Below the pieces are notes generated by a model. It was not told the DNA's origin. It was given only the letters and a program-made list of their open reading frames with translations, and ran no database searches. The translations under genes were made by a program, and so were the position numbers. Source: a bacterium (GTDB lineage Bacteria > Acidobacteriota > Terriglobia > Terriglobales > Acidobacteriaceae). From it: a stretch of 64,000 nucleotides of DNA. Every line of letters begins with the position of its first letter. The first letter of the stretch is position 1. Shown here one piece after another: positions 50,702 through 59,804 of the stretch. The stretch lies in contig JAMFSC010000037.1 of the NCBI GenBank assembly GCA_026225095.1, forward strand, positions 1 to 64,000, in the 5' to 3' direction.

Positions 50702-51972
50702 TGCTTGTGCCTCAGATGGGCGATCACCTGCTCGGCGTGGATGACGCCGACGAGGCGCTTGTCGTCGTCCACCACGGAGAGCGAACGCAGGTTGTACTTG
50801 TCGAAGAGTTCGGCCACCTTCTTGCCGCTGGCATCGACGTTGCAGGTGACAATGTGGCCCTGGGGCAGGCTGGCGAGTGTCGCCTCGGGCTTTGAAAGCA
50901 GCAGCCGAACGATGGGGACCAAGCCACGCAGGTGCCCGTTGGAATCGAGCAGCAGGATGTCCGTGACGACCTCGATGTCTCCCTCGAACTCCGCGAGCGC
51001 CTTGATCGCGTCCGAGACAAGAGAAGTATCGGGCAGTGCGACGTACTCGGTCGTCATGCGTCCCGCCGCGGAGTCTCCGGAGAACTCCAGAAGCTCCTCG
51101 ACCTCGTGTCGCTCCTCAGGGTCCATCTCTTCGAGGATCGCCTCCGAGCGCTCGTCAGAAAGCTCCGACAGGAAGTCCGCCGCGGCGCCTGGGTCCATCT
51201 CCTCGACGATGCCGGCGACCTGCTCGGAGTCGAGTTGCTCGATGAGCGCCTGCTGCATCTTTGGGTCGACCTCTTCGAGCGCCTCGGCGGCGACTTCTTC
51301 ATCGAGCGAGGTGAAGAGCGCGTGCCGCTCGGCCGGTCCCAGCTCTTCGAGGATGTCCGCAATGTCCGACGGATGCATGCTGGCCAGGCGATTCTGCTCG
51401 ATCTTCAGCTTCACCCGACGCGATGGATCGCGGTCGATCAGGTCGACAAAGTCCCAGGGAATGACGCTGGCGGGCAGACGCGCGGCGAACCGGTCCACTG
51501 ATGCCTGGGGTAGACCCTTGAGCAGGCGTCGCGCAGCTCCGCGAAGGCCGACCTCCACCTCCGCGATGCGCAGCGAGAGGTGATCCGTGCCGTCGAGACA
51601 GCCCTCCCAGATCAGCTCCACGTCGTTGACACGGACCACCTTGTGTCCATTCACGTCAATGATCTGCTGATCGAGCAGATCACGTTCGAGCAGAAGATAT
51701 ACGTCCGCATCCGGGATCTCGATGACCTCCGTGCCTTCGCGAAGCTGCAACCCTTTATCCGCCTGCAGCATGCCAGCAATGGGAACCAGCGAGGAACGCA
51801 TGTCCTTCGCACTACTGCCGAGGCGCAGCACCAGTCCGTAGATGTGGCACGCGTCGTCCGCGGGCGCCACCGCGAACTCACGCACCGAACCCAGCATGCG
51901 GCCGTCCGCACCGTTGATCCGCGCTCCCATCAGGGCGGAGACGCTGGTCCTTTGATTCGCATGTCTGGTCAT
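50698..51972 (-). CDS. PRC-barrel, MgtE N-domain and CBS-pair protein without membrane domain
   Basis: A 424-residue soluble protein. The N-terminal third is a PRC-barrel-like sheet (RINGADGRMLGSVREFAVAPADD), a second similar segment follows (QIIDVNGHKVVRVNDVELIW), then an MgtE_N helical superhelix (about 190-290, with SDIADILEELGPAERHALFTSLD and repeated EEMDP units), then a CBS pair (about 300-424) with TTEYVALPDTSLVSDAI and KYNLRSLSVVDDDKRLVG. MgtE normally continues into a Mg2+ channel; here no membrane segment follows, so it is a stand-alone cytosolic sensor. First gene of the operon that ends with the Nramp-type transporter. Confidence 0.85.
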   Translation of the reverse strand: MTRHANQRTSVSALMGARINGADGRMLGSVREFAVAPADDACHIYGLVLRLGSSAKDMRSSLVPIAGMLQADKGLQLREGTEVIEIPDADVYLLLERDLLDQQIIDVNGHKVVRVNDVELIWEGCLDGTDHLSLRIAEVEVGLRGAARRLLKGLPQASVDRFAARLPASVIPWDFVDLIDRDPSRRVKLKIEQNRLASMHPSDIADILEELGPAERHALFTSLDEEVAAEALEEVDPKMQQALIEQLDSEQVAGIVEEMDPGAAADFLSELSDERSEAILEEMDPEERHEVEELLEFSGDSAAGRMTTEYVALPDTSLVSDAIKALAEFEGDIEVVTDILLLDSNGHLRGLVPIVRLLLSKPEATLASLPQGHIVTCNVDASGKKVAELFDKYNLRSLSVVDDDKRLVGVIHAEQVIAHLRHKH

Positions 51973-52018
51973 CCGCTCCCCTTCCCTGCTTCTTTTGACT
52001 CACAAACCGGCCGGGAAG

Positions 52019-54079
52019 CTACCAGACCCGGCAAACCTTGGCCTTCGCCATTGGCTGGCCCACCTTGCACGCAAAGGCCGCCGCGAACTCCGGCATGTTG
52101 TTGACGATCCCATTGATCCGCGCAAATCCGGGCGAGTGAGGATCGGTCGCCACATTCAGCCGCAGGTTCGCCTCACGTACATCTTCACACGCCCACTGTG
52201 CATTGCCGATGAAGAAGCGCTGGTCGGGAGTGAAGCCGTCGACGGGTTTCAGCCGCATTGTTTCAGTCTGGTGCTTCCATGCGATATAGGCGATCAGCGT
52301 TCCACCCAGATCTGCGACATCCTCGCCGCTGGTCAGCTTGCTGTTGATGTGAAGGTCATCGACGACGACATACTGGGCGAACTGGTCGCGCAGGCAGTTG
52401 ATGCGATCTTCGAATCCCTTCGCATCCTCCTTCGTCCACCAGTCCTTCAGATTGCCCTCGGCATCGTACTGCCGCCCCTGGTCGTCGAAGGCGTGCGTCA
52501 GTTCGTGTCCAATCGTCGACCCGGTATTTCCGTAGTTCGGCGCATCGTCCAGGCGTGGGTCGAAGAGCGGCGGCTGCAGCACGCCCGACGGAAAGTTGAT
52601 GTCGTTCATCTGCGGGTTGAAGTAAGCGTTCACCGTCGGCGGTGTCATCCCCCACTCGTTGCGGTCGACCGGCTTGCCCACCTTGGCCCAGTCGCGGGCG
52701 TCTTCAAACCGCGCAGCGCGTACTGTGTTACCGAAGAAATCGTGCGGATCAATGGTCAGCTTCGTGTAGTCGCGCCAGGTATCGGGGTAGCCAATCTTGT
52801 TGCGAATGGCGTGCAGTTTGCGCAGCGCCTCTTTCCTGGTCTCGGGGCTCATCCAGTCCAAGTGCTCGATCTCGTCCTGCATCACGGCTTCCACCTGCGT
52901 AGTCATGACCAGCGTTTTCTGCTTGGTCTCTGCCGCGAAAGTCCGGCGCACAAACTCCTGGCCAAGCGCCTCACCGAGCCCACGATCAACCACCCGGACG
53001 CATTGCTTCCAGCGCGGCGGAGCCTGTTTCGTCCCACGCAGGTAGCCGCTGAAGAAGTCGAAGTTCGCCTGGTAAAACAGCGCCGACAGCGAGGGAGCGG
53101 CCGCAGTCAGCAGATGAAATCGCAGGTAGGACTTCAACGACGGAAGCGGTTCCGCCTTGATCTCGGCGTCGACCGCCTTCTGGAACGCAGGCTGCGACAC
53201 GTTCAAGGCCGAGAGATCCGCAAGGCTGCGATCGGCGAAAAAGCTCTTCCAGTCAACCGACGGGTTCAGTGCAGTGAGATCTGACACCGACATCTTGTGG
53301 AACTGCTTGTAGGGATCGCGGCGCTCGACCCGGGTCAGCGAAGCGTTGGCGAGCGCGGTTTCGATGCGCAGGACGTCGGCGGCATCCGTGGCCGCCTGGG
53401 TGGACGATTCTCCCGCCAGAACAAAAAGCTGCGTTACATACGCGAGATATTTCGCACGCGCTTCGACGCTCTTCGCGTCGGTCTTCAGATAGTAGTCGCG
53501 ATCCGGAAGCCCCAGCCCCCCCGCCTCCACATCGGCGATCATCGAGTTGGAGTTCGATGGGTCCTGCCTCGCGCCAGCGTTGAAGAAGAACGAGCCGGGC
53601 TGCTCGCGCGAGAGGCGAGAGATGGCAAAGGCAACGGAAATGCGATCCTTGAGGCTGTCGATCGTTCCCATTTCCCCGGCCAGGGGCTCCAGGCCCCGCT
53701 TGTCGATCGTAGCGGTGTCCATGCATGCGGCGAAGGCGTCACCCACCTTCTGCTGCACCGGCGTCCGTTCGGTCGCTTTCGCGTCGGCCTCGAGAATTCC
53801 CCAGAGAAATTGTTGGTTTTCGTCCGTCAGCTTGCCGTAAACGCTCCACGCAGCCTGGTCGGCCGGGATGGGATTCCGCTTGATCCATCCTCCACAGGAA
53901 AATTTGTAGAAGTCGTTGCACGGGTCGACGGTACGATCCAGGCTCGTCAGATCGAGCGAGGGAGAGTAAGGCATCTGCTGGAGAGGCGCAGGCAGCGCGG
54001 GAGATGGAAGAGTCTGCTGCGCCACCACCACCGGCACATACAACAGCACAAACAAAACCGCGACTGCCAGGTGCTTCAT
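52019..54079 (-). CDS. M13 family zinc metallopeptidase (neprilysin/PepO-like)
   Basis: A 686-residue exported peptidase. The signal peptide (LAVAVLFVLLYVPVVVAQQ) leads to the M13 N-terminal domain (SPSLDLTSLDRTVDPCNDFYKFSCGGWIKRNPIP, with the conserved Cys pair) and the catalytic domain: HELTH at 525-529 supplies two zinc ligands and the catalytic Glu, and Glu586 with Asp590 in GEDVADLGG supply the third ligand and a supporting acid. NAYFNPQMNDINFPSG is typical. M13 enzymes cut small peptides. The ATG at 54079 directly precedes the signal peptide, so the longer frame to 54238 is rejected. It diverges from the RsbW-like gene. Confidence 0.93.
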   Translation of the reverse strand: MKHLAVAVLFVLLYVPVVVAQQTLPSPALPAPLQQMPYSPSLDLTSLDRTVDPCNDFYKFSCGGWIKRNPIPADQAAWSVYGKLTDENQQFLWGILEADAKATERTPVQQKVGDAFAACMDTATIDKRGLEPLAGEMGTIDSLKDRISVAFAISRLSREQPGSFFFNAGARQDPSNSNSMIADVEAGGLGLPDRDYYLKTDAKSVEARAKYLAYVTQLFVLAGESSTQAATDAADVLRIETALANASLTRVERRDPYKQFHKMSVSDLTALNPSVDWKSFFADRSLADLSALNVSQPAFQKAVDAEIKAEPLPSLKSYLRFHLLTAAAPSLSALFYQANFDFFSGYLRGTKQAPPRWKQCVRVVDRGLGEALGQEFVRRTFAAETKQKTLVMTTQVEAVMQDEIEHLDWMSPETRKEALRKLHAIRNKIGYPDTWRDYTKLTIDPHDFFGNTVRAARFEDARDWAKVGKPVDRNEWGMTPPTVNAYFNPQMNDINFPSGVLQPPLFDPRLDDAPNYGNTGSTIGHELTHAFDDQGRQYDAEGNLKDWWTKEDAKGFEDRINCLRDQFAQYVVVDDLHINSKLTSGEDVADLGGTLIAYIAWKHQTETMRLKPVDGFTPDQRFFIGNAQWACEDVREANLRLNVATDPHSPGFARINGIVNNMPEFAAAFACKVGQPMAKAKVCRVW

Positions 54080-54269
54080 CAGGAATATCCTCGTACAGTC
54101 ATCGTAAATCAGGTTACCGGCGGGAGCTTCCCTGAGCCCGCGCAAAGAGTTCGCCTTGACATCCGCGCGCTCGCCAAGCAAACTGCCAACATCGAGGCAT
54201 TGGTGCAGCCAGCCCGTGCAGAACCATCGAAGTGCCACCGCAGGAGTGCTTTCCTCCCAAAGGACCGAG

Positions 54270-54710
54270 TTGGCCGACCATACGACAAGCCGCGTCAGTT
54301 ATACGCTGGATTCTTCACTCGCCAGCGTCAACAAGGTGGAACAGACGGCAGAGGAATACGCAGAGCGCGCCGGTTTTGACGAAGATACCGTACCGAATAT
54401 CGCCATGGCGGTGCGCGAGGCCGCGGTCAATGCAGTTCTTCACGGCAACGCGTACGATCCTGAGAAGCACATCGTCGCAGCCTTCGAAACCACAACGGAA
54501 GACCTGATTATCCGCATCAGCGATCAGGGCGCAGGGTTGAACCCGGAGACGATACCCGATCCGCTCGCGCCTGAAAACATCCTCCGCGGCTCCGGCCGTG
54601 GCATCTTTCTTATCCGAGCGTTCATGGATGAGGTAAACTTTCGCCAGCTACACCCCGGAACCGAACTGACTCTTATCAAGCACCGCACACCCGCGCAGCC
54701 GGGGACCTAA
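54270..54710 (+). CDS. RsbW-like anti-sigma serine kinase
   Basis: A 146-residue GHKL-fold ATPase resembling the RsbW/SpoIIAB anti-sigma kinases. N-box EAAVNAVLHGN at 50-60, G1 box DQGAGL at 85-90 and G2 box GSGRGIFLIR at 107-116 are present. Such proteins sequester a sigma factor and phosphorylate an STAS partner. A TTG at 54270 follows AAAGGA at six nt; upstream codons in the same frame (54156, 54246) lack similarity. The STAS protein gene begins 15 nt downstream, so the pair is a classic partner-switch module, though no sigma factor or PP2C phosphatase gene is in the window. Confidence 0.86.
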   Translation: MADHTTSRVSYTLDSSLASVNKVEQTAEEYAERAGFDEDTVPNIAMAVREAAVNAVLHGNAYDPEKHIVAAFETTTEDLIIRISDQGAGLNPETIPDPLAPENILRGSGRGIFLIRAFMDEVNFRQLHPGTELTLIKHRTPAQPGT

Positions 54711-54725
54711 GGAGACCAACAGATC

Positions 54726-55073
54726 ATGAGTATGAAAGTAAAAACCCGTCAGGTGGACGGAGTCACCATTCTGGATCTCAGCGGCCGTATCACCCTCGGC
54801 GAAGGCAGCGTCACACTGCGTGACGCAGTGCGCGACGTGCTGGCCAAGGGATCGAACAAGATTCTGCTGAACCTGGGCGAGATCAGCTATATCGACAGCT
54901 CGGGCATTGGAGAACTGGTCAGCGCCTTCACCACGGTCAAGAACGCCGGCGGCGAACTGAAGCTGCTCAACCTGACCAAGAAGGTTCACGACCTGCTCCA
55001 GATCACCAAGCTCTACACCGTGTTCGATGTCAAGGATGACGAAGCATCGGCCGTTGGGGCGTTCAGCAAATAG
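54726..55073 (+). CDS. STAS-domain anti-anti-sigma factor (SpoIIAA/RsbV-like)
   Basis: A 115-residue STAS protein. [22 protein letters not shown] and [23 protein letters not shown] match the anti-sigma-factor antagonist family, with Ser58/Ser59 next to Asp57 as the phosphorylation site for the RsbW-like kinase encoded just upstream. In dephosphorylated form it would release the sigma factor. The C-terminal [24 protein letters not shown] is typical. An intrinsic terminator follows 20 nt after the stop, closing the two-gene operon. Confidence 0.93.
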   Translation: MSMKVKTRQVDGVTILDLSGRITLGEGSVTLRDAVRDVLAKGSNKILLNLGEISYIDSSGIGELVSAFTTVKNAGGELKLLNLTKKVHDLLQITKLYTVFDVKDDEASAVGAFSK

Positions 55074-55093
55074 AATCGCCCTCCTGCAACGGA

Positions 55094-55130
55094 AGATGGG
55101 CCGTCGCATCGCGCGACGGCCCATCTTTTT
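55094..55130 (+). terminator. Intrinsic terminator of rsbW-STAS operon
   Basis: A 14-bp perfect stem (AGATGGGCCGTCGC at 55094-55107 and its complement at 55113-55126) with a five-base loop and T at 55126-55130. It is 20 nt after the STAS stop and 15 nt before the convergent LemA stop. Confidence 0.9.
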
Positions 55131-55144
55131 GTGCCTGAGATCAC

Positions 55145-55726
55145 TTACTTGCCGAAGTCGACCTTCGGGGCGACGCTGTTGCTCGGGTCTCCCTTGAAGT
55201 ATTCGTTCCGGTAGCTGAAGCCGGCCATCCCCGCCCACAGGCTGTTCGGGAACTGCCGGACGTAGACGTTGTAGTCCTCGAGGTCCTTGTTGTATCGTCC
55301 ACGCTCGACCGCGATGCGGTTTTCGGTTCCAGCCAGCTCGTCCTCCAGCCGGATGAACTGCTCATTGCCCTTCAGATTGGGATACGCCTCCTGCAGACGA
55401 AGCAGCGGGCTCAGCGCCACGTCCAGCCGATTGTTGGCCTGGATGCTGCTGGCCCGGTCGGTCGCCCCGATCACCGCCGCGCGCGCATTGGCGATATTAG
55501 TGAGTACCGTCGTCTCTTCGTTGACATAGCCCTTTACCGATGCCACCAGGTTGGGAATCAGGTCGAGACGCCGCTGCTGCGCGACATTGACCTGCGAATA
55601 CTGCCGATCCACCTCTTCGTTCTTTTGCACCAGCGTATTTTTCGTACTGACGTAGCTTCCACCAACGAACAGCAGAAGGACGATGATAACGCCGACGACT
55701 CCAAGACCGATCCAGAGAGATTTCAT
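55145..55726 (-). CDS. lemA: LemA family protein
   Basis: A 193-residue protein of the LemA family: one N-terminal membrane helix (LWIGLGVVGVIIVLLLFVGG) followed by a helical domain with VQKNEEVDRQYSQVNVAQQRRLDLIPNLVASVKGYVNEE, the family signature. LemA proteins are anchored with a short N-terminus and are commonly encoded with TPM-domain proteins, as here (the YgcG-like gene precedes it by 114 nt on the same strand). The function is not known in detail; roles in envelope stress have been proposed. Confidence 0.92.
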   Translation of the reverse strand: MKSLWIGLGVVGVIIVLLLFVGGSYVSTKNTLVQKNEEVDRQYSQVNVAQQRRLDLIPNLVASVKGYVNEETTVLTNIANARAAVIGATDRASSIQANNRLDVALSPLLRLQEAYPNLKGNEQFIRLEDELAGTENRIAVERGRYNKDLEDYNVYVRQFPNSLWAGMAGFSYRNEYFKGDPSNSVAPKVDFGK

Positions 55727-55840
55727 GTGTTCCTCTTGCCTTTCTTCCTGTCTATACCTTCTAAATCCTTGTGTTGCGGTTGATTCTACTTGTTCTCTAC
55801 GAGAATTCGGTGAGCACTGTTCCTGAATCGCAGGCCCCGC

Positions 55841-56626
55841 CTACCAGTCGCCACTGGCTCCTCCGCCGCCGGAACTACCTCCACCGAATCCGCCGAACCC
55901 CCCGCCGCCGCGGTCGTCATCGCGCCCCCCTCCCCTGCCGCCACCCCCGCCCATGATGTTGCCGAGCAGGAAGAAGATCAGGCCGATGTTGCCGGTCTTG
56001 ACCAGGACAAAGAGGATGAAGACGATCGCCGCGCCGGCGATCAGCACCTGGAATGCATTGATCCGAACCGGTTGCTGAGCCTGTCGGCGATGGTATTGGT
56101 GCACGGGCACCGCGTTGGTAATGCTGACGCCCGCATCCAGGGCGATCACCTGCGCGATCTGCTGTACCCCTAGGGGAATCGCCGTGTTGTAGTCCCCTGC
56201 CCTCGCCGCAGGGACCATGGTCCGACCAATATCTCCTACCTTGGCGTCGTTGAGGATCCCTTCGAGACCATATCCGACCTCGATCCGACCCCTTCGCGGA
56301 GTCATCACGAAGAGCATCAGCAGGCCCCGGTCCGTTCCCTTCGCCCCCACCTTCCACTTTTCTTCGAGCGCGGTCGCGAACTCCTCAACCGACTGATCGC
56401 CATCGATGGTCTTGATGGTGACAACCGCAATCTGGGCGTGGGCCTTCTGGTCGACCTGGGTGCACAGATCCTCAAGATTCAGCTTCGTCTGTGGATTCAG
56501 GACGCCGGCGAAGTCGTTCACATACCCGGTCGGCGCGGGCAGGCCAGCAACCGTCTCGGCCTGAGATACGGCGAGGAGGCCAACGAAAAGTACAACCGCA
56601 AGCGCAACTCTTCGGGGCCACATCAT
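55841..56626 (-). CDS. TPM-domain protein (YgcG-like)
   Basis: A 261-residue membrane protein with a signal peptide (ALAVVLFVGLLAVSQAE), a TPM_phosphatase domain (about 35-180, with VNDFAGVLNPQTKLNLEDLC, GTDRGLLMLFVMTPRRGRIEVGYGLEGIL), a hydrophobic helix near 195-215 and a C-terminal Gly-rich tail (many GGGG/GGFGG units). It is probably anchored in the inner membrane with the TPM domain outside. TPM and LemA genes are often adjacent, which supports cotranscription with lemA. No enzymatic role is proven. Confidence 0.9.
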   Translation of the reverse strand: MMWPRRVALAVVLFVGLLAVSQAETVAGLPAPTGYVNDFAGVLNPQTKLNLEDLCTQVDQKAHAQIAVVTIKTIDGDQSVEEFATALEEKWKVGAKGTDRGLLMLFVMTPRRGRIEVGYGLEGILNDAKVGDIGRTMVPAARAGDYNTAIPLGVQQIAQVIALDAGVSITNAVPVHQYHRRQAQQPVRINAFQVLIAGAAIVFILFVLVKTGNIGLIFFLLGNIMGGGGGRGGGRDDDRGGGGFGGFGGGSSGGGGASGDW

Positions 56627-56690
56627 CCAGATGATTCTACGCTTTGCTCCTCACGCCGGTTCCCCTCCCCTCCCGTCGCCCCGGTTTCCG

Positions 56691-57419
56691 TCACTGTGGA
56701 CTCGCGGTCTCCGCACCATGGTGCCCCGGAATCGGGATATCTCTGCTCTTAGCGATCTCCGTGATCATGTGCGTGTGCTCACGAATCACCTTCTCGCCCG
56801 CTTCGACGGCATCCTTCAATGTTGGATCGGTCGTCGCGGTCAACTCAATGCGGAACTCGCGGACGTCCTTGTGATGATCCTTCAGCATCGCCGTAATGTA
56901 CTCCCGGTCGAACTCATCGCCGGAGAGAGCGCTGAGCTTATCGAACTCAGCCTGATCTTCCTTGCTGATCTCCTTGGGCAGCCGCACCCCCATCGAATCG
57001 GCAATCGGCTTCATCTGGTTGTTCAGCAGGGTGTGGTCCGCGACCATCCTGCTTCCGAAGTTCTTCACTGCGTCGCTTGCGCCCTTGTCCGCAGCCAACT
57101 GCCCCAGCCTCACCTCCGCCATGCCACCCTGCGCCGCCATGCGCAGGAACACCTTATCCTTCAACTCTTCGCCCGTCATCCCGGGAGTCGGCATCGAATC
57201 CTGCTGTACCGGCATAGAACCGGCCCCATGGGCGACGCTGGGCTGCTGCTGTTGTTGGGTCTGTTGCTGCGGCTGCTGCTGGCTTTGTGTCGGATCGGTA
57301 GGGGTCTGGGCCACAATCGCCGGCGCGAAGATCAAACCGGCTCCCAGAACCAGATTCGAGGCCTGACGCGGTAGGCGCTGCCATTTCGTGCCGATCGATA
57401 CCTTGCAATGGAGTGCCAT
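56691..57419 (-). CDS. DUF4142 exported protein
   Basis: A 242-residue exported protein of the ferritin-like DUF4142 family. After a signal peptide (cleavage near IVAQ, residue 37) and a Gln/Pro/Ser-rich low-complexity stretch (to about 80) it has the helical bundle KDKVFLRMAAQGGMAEVRLGQLAADK, VKNFGSRMVADHTLLNNQMKPIAD, FDREYITAMLKDHHKDVREF and AGEKVIREHTHM; conserved His and Glu/Asp residues could bind metal. Function unknown; stress or outer-membrane roles are often suggested. It is an isolated gene, divergent from the S9 peptidase. Confidence 0.88.
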   Translation of the reverse strand: MALHCKVSIGTKWQRLPRQASNLVLGAGLIFAPAIVAQTPTDPTQSQQQPQQQTQQQQQPSVAHGAGSMPVQQDSMPTPGMTGEELKDKVFLRMAAQGGMAEVRLGQLAADKGASDAVKNFGSRMVADHTLLNNQMKPIADSMGVRLPKEISKEDQAEFDKLSALSGDEFDREYITAMLKDHHKDVREFRIELTATTDPTLKDAVEAGEKVIREHTHMITEIAKSRDIPIPGHHGAETASPQ

Positions 57420-57608
57420 GGTTTTGCTCCTTATACATCTACAACGAGATGACGGCGATCACAGGGGATAAATCCAAGCCCGCGACTGAGTTTGAGTTTC
57501 AGATCAGCGCTTCCTTCTTGGGTGTCGACAGATGCCCGATGGTTGCCTCCGCCAGCCATCCTCACCTTCCATCGGCCCGGCGCGGTATCCTGTCAGCTGG
57601 AGTCTGTC

Positions 57609-59696
57609 GTGACCGAGAATGCCCTGAAGCCCCCCGTAGCCCGCCGCGAACCGAAGACCATCGAGATCCATGGGACGCAGCTACTGGACGAGTACGGATG
57701 GATGCGTGACAAGACCTCGCCCGAGGTCCTCGAGAATCTCGCCGCCGAGAACGCCTACACCGATGCCGCCATGAAATCGACGACGGATCTGCAGGCGAAA
57801 CTATACGCCGAGATGTTGTCGCATATCAAAGAGACTGACGAGTCCGTCCCGTATCGGAAGAGTGGCTGGTTCTACCTGCTCCGTACCGTCGAGGGTCTGC
57901 AGTATCCGATCCACTGCCGCAGGGAGGCACTTGGAGATCGCTCTCTCGCCGAGGCCGGGCCTGAGGTCACGCTGCTCGACGTCAATCGGTTGGCCGAAGG
58001 ACAGGCCTTCATGGCGGTCGGCGGCATGGCCATCAGCCCCGATGGCTGGCTCCTTGCCTACTCCACCGACAATACGGGCTTCCGTCAGTACACCCTCCAC
58101 ATCCGGGATCTGCGCACCAACCAAGACCTCGCCGATCACGCCGAACGCGTCGGATCGTTCGAGTGGGCCGCCGATGGCAGAACCCTCTTCTACACCACCG
58201 AAGACGAGGTCACCAAGCGTCACGACCACCTCTTCCGTCACATGCTGGGCGAGCCCCAGGGGTCGGACGTCATCGTCTTCCACGAACCCGACGAGCGCTT
58301 CAACCTCGGCCTGGGCAAGACCCGCGATACCCGCTACCTCATCCTCGAAGCGGGCAGCCACACCACCAGCGAATCCCGCTTTCTGCCCGCATCGGACCCG
58401 CTTGGCGAGTTCAAGCTCATCGCCCCCCGCATCGACGACCAGGAGTACTCGGTCGACCACCGCGACGGGCTCTTCTACATCCGCGTCAACGACACCGGCG
58501 AGAACTTCCGCATCGTCACCGCCCGGGTCGACAACCCCGGACGCGAGCAATGGGCCGAGTTCCTGCCAGAAGAGAAACAGGTTCCCCTCGAAGACTTCGA
58601 CCTCTTTCAAACCTTCTTCGTCACCTCCACCCGACGCGAGGGCCTGCCTGTGCTCGAGGTCTACCACTTCCTCGAAGACGGCTCCCCCGGCAAGCCCCAG
58701 CCGATCGCCTTCCCCGAACCGACCTACACGGCAGGCGGCTCCGCCAATCCCGAGTTCGACACGAAGGTCTTCCGCTACAGCTACCAGTCGCTTGTCTCAC
58801 CCGCTTCCGTCTATGAGTACGACCCGGCCACCGGAACTTCGATCCTGCTGAAGCAACAGGATGTGCCCGGCGGCTTCGACCCCGCGCTCTATGCCTCCGA
58901 GCGAGTCTGGGTCACCGCCGAAGACGGCGTGCGCGTGCCCATCTCGCTCGTCTACAAGCGCGCGAGCTTCCATCGCGACGGGACCAATCCCCTCTACCTC
59001 TACGGCTACGGCTCGTATGGGTACGCGCTTCCGGTCGGTTTCAGCGCCACGCGCCTGGTGCTCCTCGACCGCGGAGTCGTCATCGCATACGCCCACATCC
59101 GAGGCGGAGGCGAGATGGGCGACGCCTGGCACGATGCCGGCAAGATGATGGTCAAGCGCGCCACCTTCCAGGACTTCGTCAGCGCCACCGAGCACCTGGT
59201 CCACGAAGGTTACGGTGCCAAAGACCGTGTCGCCATCGAAGGCGGAAGCGCCGGAGGACTCCTCATGGGAGCCGTCGTCAACCTGCGCCCCGATCTCTTC
59301 CGCGTGGTCCTCTCGCACGTCCCGTTCGTCGACGTGATGAACACCATGCTAGATGCCACGCTGCCCCTCACCGTCGCCGAGTACGAAGAGTGGGGCAATC
59401 CCAACGAGGCCGAGGCCTTTGCCTACATGCGCTCCTACTCGCCCTACGACAACCTCGCCCCGGGCCCGTACCCGGCGATGCTCGTGAAGACCAGCCTGAA
59501 CGACTCACAGGTCATGTACTGGGAGCCGGCAAAGTACGTCGCGCGCCTCCGCACCATCAAGACCAACGACACCCCACTCCTGCTCCACATCAACATGGAC
59601 GCCGGCCACGGCGGAGCCTCTGGCCGATACGACTATCTGAAGGAGATCGCCTTCGACGACGCCTTCCTGCTGCGGGAACTCGGCATCGAGTACTAA
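57609..59696 (+). CDS. S9 prolyl oligopeptidase family (protease II/OpdB-like)
   Basis: A 695-residue serine peptidase. The N-terminal beta-propeller carries the S9A pattern (DEYGWMRDKTSPEVLENLAAENAYTDAAM, then YRKSGWFYLLRTVEGLQYPIHCRR). The C-terminal alpha/beta hydrolase has GGSAGG with Ser547, Asp632 in TSLNDSQVMYW and His667 in DAGHGGASG, a complete triad. Best fit is oligopeptidase B (protease II), cleaving after Arg/Lys in short peptides in the cytosol. GTG at 57609 with GGAG upstream gives the family length; the frame is open further upstream (to 57492) without similarity. Confidence 0.92.
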   Translation: MTENALKPPVARREPKTIEIHGTQLLDEYGWMRDKTSPEVLENLAAENAYTDAAMKSTTDLQAKLYAEMLSHIKETDESVPYRKSGWFYLLRTVEGLQYPIHCRREALGDRSLAEAGPEVTLLDVNRLAEGQAFMAVGGMAISPDGWLLAYSTDNTGFRQYTLHIRDLRTNQDLADHAERVGSFEWAADGRTLFYTTEDEVTKRHDHLFRHMLGEPQGSDVIVFHEPDERFNLGLGKTRDTRYLILEAGSHTTSESRFLPASDPLGEFKLIAPRIDDQEYSVDHRDGLFYIRVNDTGENFRIVTARVDNPGREQWAEFLPEEKQVPLEDFDLFQTFFVTSTRREGLPVLEVYHFLEDGSPGKPQPIAFPEPTYTAGGSANPEFDTKVFRYSYQSLVSPASVYEYDPATGTSILLKQQDVPGGFDPALYASERVWVTAEDGVRVPISLVYKRASFHRDGTNPLYLYGYGSYGYALPVGFSATRLVLLDRGVVIAYAHIRGGGEMGDAWHDAGKMMVKRATFQDFVSATEHLVHEGYGAKDRVAIEGGSAGGLLMGAVVNLRPDLFRVVLSHVPFVDVMNTMLDATLPLTVAEYEEWGNPNEAEAFAYMRSYSPYDNLAPGPYPAMLVKTSLNDSQVMYWEPAKYVARLRTIKTNDTPLLLHINMDAGHGGASGRYDYLKEIAFDDAFLLRELGIEY

Positions 59697-59760
59697 GGAG
59701 CCTCTGAATCAATCACGAAGCATTTCCATGGACATTAAGAGAACAGGGATTTGCTTTGAT

Positions 59761-59799
59761 TTAGAGCGATTCTCCTGGAGGTGTGGTTCCGCTCCTTAT
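59761..59799 (+). repeat. Repeat alpha, copy 2
   Basis: A 39-bp match to 8311-8349 with five mismatches by eye. The core TCTCCTGGAGGTGTGGTTC is identical. It is 64 nt after the S9 peptidase stop, directly before the CTTCA-loop hairpins. Confidence 0.7.
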
Positions 59800-59804
59800 A
59801 GATC

